A DNA stretch of 13,387 nucleotides, from the NCBI GenBank assembly GCA_025360895.1, contig JANYBF010000606.1, positions 1 to 13,387 of the forward strand. Direction: 5' to 3'. Below are positions 1 through 6,027 of this stretch, in pieces (position 1 is the stretch's first letter; every line of letters starts with the position of its first letter). The DNA comes from Verrucomicrobiota bacterium. Lineage in GTDB: Bacteria > Verrucomicrobiota > Verrucomicrobiia > Limisphaerales > JADLHS01. A program made the translations under genes and the position numbers. A model generated the notes under the pieces. That model saw only the letters and a list, made by a program, of their open reading frames with translations. It had not been told where the DNA came from and did no database searches.

Positions 1-1
1 G

Positions 2-115
2 CAAGGCCGGTTCAAACGCAGCGGCCAATCTTGGACCCCCTTGGGCTTGCGGCATCTGTGCGCCGTGATCGAGGCACGCCAAAATGGTCACTGGGATCAC
101 TTATGGAATCACTAA
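2..115 (+). CDS. C-terminal end of a transposase-like protein (5' end outside window)
   Basis: An open frame enters from the left edge and stops at TAA 113-115, giving 37 residues. The pattern is a basic RFKRSGQ stretch, then W-T, G-L-R-H-L, E-A-R and finally HW..LW. It resembles the C-terminal end of several bacterial transposase families (ISKra4-like or UPF0236-like), where a K-x-G-x-x-W motif is followed by a conserved L-R/E-A-R helix and a closing W..(F/L)W. The family assignment comes from pattern memory only, and the catalytic part lies outside the window. Frame 1 is also open here and runs into the downstream epimerase gene, but it shows no such motif pattern. Whether the whole transposase is intact cannot be told from here. 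Confidence 0.5.
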   Translation, partial: QGRFKRSGQSWTPLGLRHLCAVIEARQNGHWDHLWNH

Positions 116-201
116 CCGGGGGAACCTACAAGATGCACACCCGATGGTTGCCGCGTCAACTCGCCGCTGGACAAACCCGGTGGAACTTGGAAAATGGCGC
201 C

Positions 202-1062
202 ATGCACTTTGGCATCAACACGTTTCTTTTCACGTCGCCGTTCACCAACGACAGCACGAAATTATTCCGGCAGTTCAAGCAATGGGGGTTCGATACCATC
301 GAGATTCCCATCGAAGACCCGGCCCACATTGACCCGGCGCACGTCAAGCGCGAGTTGGACCGGCACGGCCTTGTCTGCGGCTCGATTTGCGCCTGCATGG
401 GCCCGGATCGCGATCTGCGCGGCACGCCCGAACAACAGAAAACGGGGCTGGCGTACATGATGACGTTGATTGACCAGATGGTGGGGCTCGGCTGTCCGTC
501 GTTGATCGGTCCGGTCTATTCCGCCGTCGGCCGCGCGGACGCCGTGGCGCCCGATGAGTACAAAAAGCAATGGGCGACGGTGCTGAAACATCTCAAGAAG
601 CTTTGTAACTACGCGGAGAAGCGCGGCCGGCAGGTATGTCTCGAACCGCTGAATCGTTTCGAAACTGATTTCATCAACACTTGCGATCAGGGGCTGAAAA
701 TGATCAAGGCCGTCGGCAGTCCGGCGCTCCGCCTGCACCTCGACACGTTCCACATGAACATCGAGGAGAAGAATCAGGCAGCGGCGATTCGCAAAGCCGG
801 CAAACACCTCGGTCACTTCCACGCCTGCGGCAGCGACCGCGGCACGCCCGGCAACGATCACATTGACTGGAAACCGATTGCCAAAGCCTTGAAAGACATC
901 CGTTATCAGGGCGACGTGGTCATCGAATCGTTCACGACCGACGTGAAAGTCATCGCTCGTGCGGCGGCCATCTGGCGGAAGATCGAACCGAACCGCAACG
1001 ACATCGCGGTGAAAGGCTTGAAAAATCTGCACCGGATATTTGGCTCAGCCCGCAAAGCTTGA
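202..1062 (+). CDS. Ketose 3-epimerase-like sugar isomerase/epimerase (TIM barrel)
   Basis: A 286-residue xylose isomerase-like TIM barrel (AP endonuclease 2 family), most like D-psicose/D-tagatose 3-epimerases. These interconvert C3 epimers of ketoses through a metal-bound enediolate. With the ATG at 202 as residue 1, E148, D181, H207 and E242 occupy the four metal-ligand positions known in the Agrobacterium enzyme as E150, D183, H209 and E244. E154, H184 and R213 match its substrate residues E156, H186 and R215. The motifs EPLNRFE (148-154), HLDTFHMN (179-186), GHFHACGSDRG (204-214) and VIESF (240-244) are visible. The constant offset of two residues supports this start; the frame is open further upstream, but that part has no family similarity. 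No signal peptide, so cytoplasmic. No clear Shine-Dalgarno. It is the first gene of a likely operon with DUF1080 and ThuA genes, so the true substrate may be a keto sugar released from a glycoside rather than psicose. Confidence 0.88.
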   Translation: MHFGINTFLFTSPFTNDSTKLFRQFKQWGFDTIEIPIEDPAHIDPAHVKRELDRHGLVCGSICACMGPDRDLRGTPEQQKTGLAYMMTLIDQMVGLGCPSLIGPVYSAVGRADAVAPDEYKKQWATVLKHLKKLCNYAEKRGRQVCLEPLNRFETDFINTCDQGLKMIKAVGSPALRLHLDTFHMNIEEKNQAAAIRKAGKHLGHFHACGSDRGTPGNDHIDWKPIAKALKDIRYQGDVVIESFTTDVKVIARAAAIWRKIEPNRNDIAVKGLKNLHRIFGSARKA

Positions 1063-1099
1063 ATAATCAACCATCCAGACAAGTCCACCATCCATTAAC

Positions 1100-2176
1100 A
1101 TGAAACAAAAAATTCTTACCGCAACAGCGCTCGGCGCCTTGTTATTCGCCCAAACCAACCTGACAGCGGCCGAAGCGGAAACCGGCTTCGTCACTATTTT
1201 CAACGGCAAAAACCTGGCGGGTTGGGACGGTAATCCCAAGCTGTGGTCGGCGCAGGAAGGCGCGATCGTCGGGCAGACGACCGCGCAGAATCCGGCCAAA
1301 GGCAACACGTTTTTGATCTGGACCAACGGCGTGGTGACCGACTTCGAGTTGCGATTCAGTTATCGGATCACCCCCAACAACGACAAGGGCTTTGCCAATT
1401 CCGGTGTCCAATATCGGAGTCAGGTACTGGACCCGGCGAACTGGGTCGTGGGCGGTTATCAGGCGGACATGGAAGCCGGACCGACATATTCGGGCATTCT
1501 TTACGAGGAACGCATGACACGCGGCATCATGGCGGCGCGCGGCGAAAAGGTGGTGTGGGACAAGGATTGCAAAAAGCAGGTTACCGGCACGGTCGGAAAA
1601 TCCGAGGAAATTCAAGCCACGATCAAGCAGGACGGCTGGAACGATTACGTCATTATCGCCCAAGGTAATCATCTCCAGCATTTCATTAACGGCCACCTGA
1701 CGGTGGACGTAACCGACGAATGCGAAGCGAAGGCCGCGAAGGCGGGCGTTCTGGCGCTGCAACTTCATGCCGGCGAGCCCATGACGGTTCAGTTCCGCAA
1801 TCTGCGCCTCAAACAGGCCACCACGGCCAGCGACCTCGACCGCATTCAAGGCGAGTGGAAGGTAAAACAACTGGTGATGGATGGGCAGGCCGTGGATGAG
1901 GCGGCGATTACGGAGGCCCGGTTAAAAATCAAGGGCGACACGTTCAAACTGACCGGCACGGATAACAATGAATCCGGCACGCTCGAATTCAATGCCCAGG
2001 CCCACCCGAAGACCTTGGAAGTGACGACGCAATCCGGCGACACCATCCCCGCCATCTACGAACTGAACGGCGCCACCCTCAAAATTTGCTACGCCATTAA
2101 CGGCGCCGCGCGCCCGAAGGAATTTACATCCACCAGTGGCTCGGACCATATCTTCGTCGTCTATCAACGCCCGTAA
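1100..2176 (+). CDS. Exported DUF1080 (3-keto-disaccharide hydrolase-like) protein with C-terminal TIGR03067-like domain
   Basis: A 358-residue protein. Residues 1-24 form a Sec signal peptide (basic KQK, hydrophobic core, small residues before AEAE). Residues about 29-238 are a DUF1080 concanavalin-like beta sandwich, with the opening FxxIFNGKNLAGW (30-42), the core NSGVQYRS (100-107) and the closing QFRNLRLK. This family was renamed 3-keto-disaccharide hydrolase after members were found to cleave glycosides oxidised at C3. Residues about 244-357 form a second module starting DLDRIQGEWKV and ending FVVYQ, typical of the TIGR03067 lipocalin-like domain of planctomycetes and Verrucomicrobia. 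The gene lies 37 bp after the epimerase and 17 bp before the ThuA gene. The signal peptide places glycoside cleavage in the periplasm. No clear ribosome binding site is present. Hydrolase activity and substrate are inferred from the family. Confidence 0.88.
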   Translation: MKQKILTATALGALLFAQTNLTAAEAETGFVTIFNGKNLAGWDGNPKLWSAQEGAIVGQTTAQNPAKGNTFLIWTNGVVTDFELRFSYRITPNNDKGFANSGVQYRSQVLDPANWVVGGYQADMEAGPTYSGILYEERMTRGIMAARGEKVVWDKDCKKQVTGTVGKSEEIQATIKQDGWNDYVIIAQGNHLQHFINGHLTVDVTDECEAKAAKAGVLALQLHAGEPMTVQFRNLRLKQATTASDLDRIQGEWKVKQLVMDGQAVDEAAITEARLKIKGDTFKLTGTDNNESGTLEFNAQAHPKTLEVTTQSGDTIPAIYELNGATLKICYAINGAARPKEFTSTSGSDHIFVVYQRP

Positions 2177-2193
2177 CCCTGATCAGCCATCCC

Positions 2194-3087
2194 ATGAAAC
2201 TCCGCTACTCCGCCGCCGCTGCCCTGCTGCTGACCGTCCTGCTCCTGCCCGGAGCCGCGACCGCTACCGACAAAAAGATCGTGCTGATTGCGGGCCCTCC
2301 CAGTCACGGGCCGGGCGATCATGAGTTTAACGCCGGCGTGCAACTGCTCCAGAAATGCCTCGAAAAGCAACCGGGCGTCGTCAGCACGTTTTCGTTGAAC
2401 GGCTGGCCCACGGACCCGCACATCTTCGATAACGCGGACGCGGTTTTGTTTTTCATGGATGGCGGTGGCGGCCACCCGATCATTCAAGAAGATCACCTGA
2501 AAATCATCGGCGACCTCATGAAGAAGGGCGTCGGTCTGGCGTGCGTGCATTACGCCGTCGAAGTGCCCAAGGACAAGGGCGGTCCGGAATTTCTCGATTG
2601 GATCGGCGGCTACTACGAAGACCACTTTTCCACGAACCCGCATTGGGTGGCCGACATCAAAAAATTACCCGAACATCCCATCACGCGCGGCGTGAAACCC
2701 TTCGCCGTCAAAGACGAGTGGTATTACAACATGCGCTTTCGGCCGGAGATGAAGGGCGTGACGCCGATTCTGGTGGCGAAGCCGGATGACGAAACGCGTG
2801 AGGGAAAAAGTTCTTCGCCGCGCGGACCGTACGCGCACATTGTCGCCGCCAGCGGCCGGGAAGAGATTCTGGCCTGGGCGGTGGAACGTCCAGATGGCGG
2901 CCGTGGCTTTGGTTTCACCGGCGCGCATTTCCACAAGAACTGGGGCGATGACAATTTCCGCAAGCTGGTGCTCAACGCGTTGTTGTGGACGGCCAAGGTC
3001 GAAGTACCCGCCGACGGGGTGCAATGTTCGGTTACGGCCGAGCAGTTGCAGCAAAACCTCGACGACAAAGGCGGCCGGAAAAAGTAG
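2194..3087 (+). CDS. Exported ThuA-like domain protein
   Basis: A 297-residue protein with a signal peptide (MKLRYSAAAALLLTVLLLPG, then a likely AxA cleavage near residue 25) and a ThuA-like, glutamine amidotransferase-like fold. Visible family motifs are KIVLIAGPPSHGPGDHEF (about 28-45), DAVLFFMDGGGGHPI (about 81-95), GVGLACVHYAVE (about 112-123), HPITRGV and DEWYY in the middle, and GRGFGFTGAHFHKNWGDDNFRKLVLNALLW near the end. ThuA was named for trehalose/sucrose utilisation, where it accompanies 3-keto sugar chemistry; its exact reaction is not settled. Verrucomicrobia and planctomycetes carry many exported paralogues, often beside DUF1080 genes, as here. It begins 17 bp after the DUF1080 stop and is probably the last gene of the operon. 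The C-terminal tail (DDKGGRKK) is short, polar and without recognisable function. Confidence 0.88.
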   Translation: MKLRYSAAAALLLTVLLLPGAATATDKKIVLIAGPPSHGPGDHEFNAGVQLLQKCLEKQPGVVSTFSLNGWPTDPHIFDNADAVLFFMDGGGGHPIIQEDHLKIIGDLMKKGVGLACVHYAVEVPKDKGGPEFLDWIGGYYEDHFSTNPHWVADIKKLPEHPITRGVKPFAVKDEWYYNMRFRPEMKGVTPILVAKPDDETREGKSSSPRGPYAHIVAASGREEILAWAVERPDGGRGFGFTGAHFHKNWGDDNFRKLVLNALLWTAKVEVPADGVQCSVTAEQLQQNLDDKGGRKK

Positions 3088-3112
3088 GGCCGCCCCCGGC
3101 TGCCCGTCTTTT
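3087..3112 (+). terminator. Weak candidate terminator after the ThuA gene
   Basis: GGGC (3087-3090) can pair with GCCC (3102-3105) across a C-rich loop, followed by GTCTTTT. The stem has only four base pairs, and an alternative GCCG/CGGC pairing exists at 3089-3100. The position directly at the stop codon suits an operon end, but the hairpin is too short to be convincing. Confidence 0.22.
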
Positions 3113-3252
3113 CGCTCCTTGCTGTCTATTGGCGGGCCACTACCCAGTTCCGTAAATGGCCTTGGTTGGAATTGCGGTCACGTTTCCCCCTTTAAAAGTG
3201 TGATTTTTAACCACCCGCGCTTGATGCCACACTACGGGGTGACTTTTCACAC

Positions 3253-3271
3253 GGATTCCAATTCGGAGTCC
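3253..3271. repeat. Near-perfect 19-bp dyad just upstream of the sigma-54 promoter
   Basis: The sequence GGATTCCAATTCGGAGTCC is an inverted repeat centred on 3262, with seven of nine arm positions complementary. It ends five bases before the TGGCA of the -24 element. It could be an operator for a DNA-binding dimer. Its position is closer than usual for a sigma-54 activator site, so it could also act in repression. Confidence 0.35.
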
Positions 3272-3276
3272 AAGTC

Positions 3277-3292
3277 TGGCAGCTTGATTGCT
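3277..3292 (+). promoter_or_regulatory. Predicted sigma-54 (-24/-12) promoter for the DUF4388 response regulator
   Basis: The bases TGGCAGCTTGATTGCT match the sigma-54 consensus TGGCACGNNNNTTGCW at all but two positions. The spacing is the invariant one: GG at 3278-3279, ten bases, then GC at 3290-3291. The preceding base is C, as the consensus prefers a pyrimidine. Transcription would begin near 3303, giving a leader of about 65 bases before the GTG at 3369. The same window encodes a sigma-54 activator of the NtrC family on the other strand. Confidence 0.6.
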
Positions 3293-3368
3293 TTGTCTTG
3301 CTTGCGAAGTCGCATGAGACGTAACCAACTCGGGTTTTGTTACTCAGTGGAATGTCTGCCTAAACGCT

Positions 3369-4298
3369 GTGGCCAAGACGGAAAAATTCTGTGTGTTGGT
3401 GCTCGATGATGACATTTGTCTGACGACAATTGTCATGAAGGCTGTTCGCATGGATCTGCCGGAGGCCGAAGTCCTCACGGCCCGGAGCGTGGCAGAGGCC
3501 GGGTTGCTGCTATCCGAATTCAAGATCCACTTTTTTATCCTGGATGTGAATCTGCCTGATGGGACCGGGATCCACTTTCTCGCGAACCTCCGCCAGCGGT
3601 TTCCCGACGCGCGGGTGATGATGGTTACCGCTTCCTCGCTGGCAAAACATGAACAAGCAACCCGGGATTTGGGCGTGCTGTTGTTCCGGCAAAAGCCCGT
3701 GGATACGAAGGAAATCGTCAAACTGGTCCGCGCGCACTATGAGAACATGGGCTATGGAACGACGCTGCGGCATGTGGATGGCAAGTTTGCCGTCTCGCTG
3801 ACCTGCCTCTCGGCGCTTGACATCATCCAGCTCAAATGCGTTTCCAACGCGACGCTCGTCTTGCAGGTTGCCTCCGCGAACGGCATCGGACGGATTTGTT
3901 TCGAGGATGGTCAAATCGTTCATGCCGAAACGCCAACTTCGCGCGGGGAAGCCGCTTTTGAAGAAATCCTGCGCTGGAAAGGCGGACGGATTAAGGAAAT
4001 AACCACCGCCTACCAGCCACCCCACACCATCACAATGGACTGGCAAGGGCTGCTGCTGAATGCCTGCCAACGAATCGATGAGAACTCGCGGGACGAAGCG
4101 ACAGCGTGTATTTCCACCGCCGCCGCACCCGGTCTGCCGCCAGTGATCGAGAGTGAGCAACCCACGGTGGACGATGATTTCGTGGTGGTCACCACTTACA
4201 ACGGCCAGTACAGCCCACAAGCTGGCACGCCAAAAATTGACCGGGTTAAATTGCGATCCGGCCCGGACGCGATCGCTCAGTCGGGAAGCCTGCCATAG
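3369..4298 (+). CDS. Response regulator with DUF4388 (PATAN-like) output domain
   Basis: A 309-residue protein starting at GTG 3369, the only start that keeps the full receiver. Residues about 7-125 form a receiver domain: acidic cluster D13-D15, phosphoacceptor D59 (FFILDVNLPDG), T87 and K109 followed by P. Residues about 138-225 match DUF4388, with GKFAVSLTCLSALDIIQL, then GRICFEDGQIVHAET and a closing AFEEILRWKGGRI. This domain is a protein-protein module often fused to receivers in deltaproteobacteria and Verrucomicrobia and linked to motility or polarity control; it is not a DNA-binding domain. The last 80 residues are polar, with an acidic VDDDFVVVTTY stretch and no recognised fold. No kinase lies beside it. 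It appears to be transcribed alone from a sigma-54 promoter, with a hairpin at its stop codon. The partner it controls is unknown. Confidence 0.88.
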   Translation: MAKTEKFCVLVLDDDICLTTIVMKAVRMDLPEAEVLTARSVAEAGLLLSEFKIHFFILDVNLPDGTGIHFLANLRQRFPDARVMMVTASSLAKHEQATRDLGVLLFRQKPVDTKEIVKLVRAHYENMGYGTTLRHVDGKFAVSLTCLSALDIIQLKCVSNATLVLQVASANGIGRICFEDGQIVHAETPTSRGEAAFEEILRWKGGRIKEITTAYQPPHTITMDWQGLLLNACQRIDENSRDEATACISTAAAPGLPPVIESEQPTVDDDFVVVTTYNGQYSPQAGTPKIDRVKLRSGPDAIAQSGSLP

Positions 4299-4316
4299 GA
4301 TGGTTGCCCATCCTTT
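4297..4316 (+). terminator. Hairpin overlapping the response regulator stop codon
   Basis: AGGATGG (4297-4303) and CCATCCT (4308-4314) form a perfect seven-base stem with a TTGC loop, followed by only TT. It starts inside the TAG stop codon. It may weaken read-through into the next gene, but the missing T-run makes full termination doubtful. Confidence 0.4.
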
Positions 4317-4323
4317 GAGGCAT

Positions 4324-4327
4324 GGAG
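4324..4327 (+). promoter_or_regulatory. Shine-Dalgarno GGAG deciding the start at 4337
   Basis: GGAG lies nine bases before ATG 4337. A second in-frame ATG at 4388 would give a more compact signal peptide but has no such site, so 4337 is preferred. Clear Shine-Dalgarno sites are rare elsewhere in this window. Confidence 0.5.
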
Positions 4328-4336
4328 TCACCGTAA

Positions 4337-5671
4337 ATGAACACGAAGCAAAAGCGATTCACCCTTAATGGTGCGGCGACTTGCCGCATGAAACGGCGGG
4401 CGTTGCCCGTTCTCTTCGGCGCGCTTCTTTTTGGCGAAACATTCTCCTTTGCGCAATCACCACAGTTGAACGACGACTTTGAAGATAGAATCGTTCTAAC
4501 GGGGAGTTCGGTAACGTTTACCGGAACGCTCCAAAACGCGACAGTTCAATCAGGAGAATCTCCCGGTGAAGGGAGTTCGGGTTATCCGATTACTCTGAGC
4601 AATTCTGCCTCCATTTGGTGGTCTTGGACCGCCAGCACTTCTGGACCGGTGACATTTGAAGTGCTGAGCTCCTCCCTGAATGCATTTAAACGAGGAGCCA
4701 TCGACGTCTGGTCTGGAACGAATTGGTCGTCGGGATTTACCTTCGTCGCAGGTGTTGGTTTTGACACCGGTCGCCATCCGTTTCTTACCTTTCCGGCAAC
4801 CGCAGGGATAACCTACCAGTTGCGTGCCGTCGGAACTAATCACGATGATTTCACACTCAGCATAACCGAGACGAACACGCCGATCATCGTGATTCAACCG
4901 TTCAGCAGGACGGTTTCTACAAACGGAAGCGTCTTTTTTGGAGTTGTGGCCGCCGGCAACCTCCCGTTCGCCTCGCCGTTTTCTTATCAATGGCGCTTCA
5001 ATGGGGTTGATTTGCCCGATGAGACTTTCCCAATTTTAGGTTTGGATAATCTGACCACCAATCAATCGGGTGGTTACTCCGTCATGGTTTCCAATGCGGT
5101 CGGGGGAATCATCAGCGACACCGCCACTTTGAATGTGACCGAAGTGACGGCGTCCCCGCAATTGACGCCAATCGGCAACCCCAATGGACAATTTGCTTTC
5201 AGCATTCTGGGGGAGCTCGGCCGATCGTATCGAATTCAATCGTCCACGAATCTGGTGGATTGGCTTGAGGAAAAGAGCTTCCCGAAAGAATTCATCTACA
5301 AAGGCACCGGCATGTTCCGGACCCGCAACGGTCTCGTTTACAACAACCAGAATATATTTTCTGTCTCACAAGCTGGGTCGCAGAAATTTTATCGGACGAC
5401 GGATTATGTTCCGCCCTTGGCAGCCTGCATTAATAACCTGGCCAAAATCCGCTTCGCCAAGGAAATTTGGTCACTCGAAAAGCACCAGGTTTCACCCTTT
5501 TCTACGCCGACACAAAACGAGATAGCTCTATACTTGAAACATGGCGGCCTGGCTTGCCCCCTCGGGGGGTCTAATGGAACGTTTCAAACCAGCTATATCA
5601 TGGGTAACACTGGAGAAAATCCGAAGTGTATGTATTCCACGAACCACGTTCTTGAAGAGCCGGAATACTAA
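4337..5671 (+). CDS. Secreted Ig-like domain protein with C-terminal pseudopilin-like domain
   Basis: A 444-residue protein. The N-terminus has an extended basic region and then a hydrophobic stretch (LPVLFGALLFGETFSFAQS), so it is a likely Sec substrate. Residues about 41-185 form a beta-rich domain (SIWWSWTAS, VTFEVLSSS, TYQLRAVG). Residues about 187-275 form an Ig-like domain with IVIQPFSRTVSTNGS, SYQWRFNGVDLP and SGGYSVMVSNAVG, the tyrosine-corner pattern common in Verrucomicrobia. Residues about 283-357 contain GRSYRIQSSTNLVDW and QKFYRTT, a module typical of verrucomicrobial extracellular proteins. Residues 363-444 (ACINNLAKIRFAKEIW, YLKHGGLACPLGG, NPKCMYSTNHVL) resemble the globular part of verrucomicrobial pilin-like proteins, but the prepilin methylation segment is absent. 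The cysteines could form disulfides outside the cytoplasm. Base composition seems less GC-rich than its neighbours. Probably exported or surface-located; the ligand is unknown. Confidence 0.8.
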   Translation: MNTKQKRFTLNGAATCRMKRRALPVLFGALLFGETFSFAQSPQLNDDFEDRIVLTGSSVTFTGTLQNATVQSGESPGEGSSGYPITLSNSASIWWSWTASTSGPVTFEVLSSSLNAFKRGAIDVWSGTNWSSGFTFVAGVGFDTGRHPFLTFPATAGITYQLRAVGTNHDDFTLSITETNTPIIVIQPFSRTVSTNGSVFFGVVAAGNLPFASPFSYQWRFNGVDLPDETFPILGLDNLTTNQSGGYSVMVSNAVGGIISDTATLNVTEVTASPQLTPIGNPNGQFAFSILGELGRSYRIQSSTNLVDWLEEKSFPKEFIYKGTGMFRTRNGLVYNNQNIFSVSQAGSQKFYRTTDYVPPLAACINNLAKIRFAKEIWSLEKHQVSPFSTPTQNEIALYLKHGGLACPLGGSNGTFQTSYIMGNTGENPKCMYSTNHVLEEPEY

Positions 5672-5685
5672 CGCGGTCGTCCGCG
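5672..5685 (+). terminator. Short hairpin after the Ig-like gene
   Basis: CGCGG and CCGCG form a five-base stem with loop TCGT, starting one base after the TAA stop. The following bases are AT-rich (AAATTTGATTTT from 5689) but not a clean T-run. A possible weak terminator. Confidence 0.35.
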
Positions 5686-5828
5686 CCGAAATTTGATTTT
5701 CGCCTGCGTTCTCCAACTGCATCGCGGACATCTTCATAAAGAAGTCTGTTCTTGATGTGGTTTACATAATCGGCGGTGGGTATTTTCGCACTTGCCAGAC
5801 TCGTCCGTTCCTTAAACAGCAGTTCACC

Positions 5829-5845
5829 CGCAGATGGTCGCAGAT
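5829..5845. repeat. CGCAGAT direct repeat with 10-bp period
   Basis: Two copies of CGCAGAT are separated by GGT. Similar CGCAGAT-rich intergenic strings occur in many environmental bacterial genomes, so this may be a degenerate piece of a dispersed repeat. Only two units are visible. Confidence 0.3.
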
Positions 5846-5990
5846 TCCGTCGGTCAAAGGACTTCGAGTCACATGCTCCATCTACGTCCATCCTCGGTTT
5901 TCAGATTCATCACCAGCGGGGGTTTGCTTCTGCAAGAGTGGCGATATCAAGACCCTGTTCCCAGTGGCGCGCGTTGATCGTTGCTGACTT

Positions 5991-6012
5991 CGCCCAAGAC
6001 GGACTTCGGGCG
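5991..6012 (-). terminator. Hairpin downstream of the TIGR03803 lipoprotein gene
   Basis: CGCCCAAG (5991-5998) pairs with CTTCGGGCG (6004-6012), giving eight base pairs with one bulged base and a five-base loop. It lies 15 bases past the TGA of the minus-strand lipoprotein gene (stop at 6028-6030). No T-run follows on either strand, so it is either a factor-assisted terminator or an mRNA 3' end stabiliser. Confidence 0.4.
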
Positions 6013-6027
6013 CGAGTGGCCACCTGC

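Larger units (their letters stand above)
5672..6027. other. 356-bp gene-free stretch between convergent genes
   Basis: No frame here shows a recognisable protein, a good start or conserved motifs. It holds a hairpin at each end (5672-5685 and 5991-6012) and a direct repeat of CGCAGAT at 5829-5835 and 5839-5845 with a ten-base period. No RNA gene was recognised. Confidence 0.6.

Noticed and set aside
31..201. Extended N-terminus of the epimerase starting at a TTG
   Set aside because: The 57 extra residues overlap the transposase-like frame and have no family similarity; active-site numbering fits the start at 202.
262..1032. Long minus-strand open frame opposite the epimerase
   Set aside because: It is rich in R, D, V and H with no domain, as expected for the antisense of a GC-rich gene.
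4217..4240. TGGCACG string resembling a sigma-54 -24 element
   Set aside because: No TTGC at the required spacing and it lies inside the response regulator coding region.
5598..5891. 97-codon minus-strand open frame in the convergent region
   Set aside because: It overlaps the 3' end of the Ig-like gene and shows no recognisable motif or ribosome binding site.
6016..6023. Perfect palindrome GTGGCCAC
   Set aside because: Eight-base palindromes are expected by chance in a window this size and nothing nearby supports a binding site.
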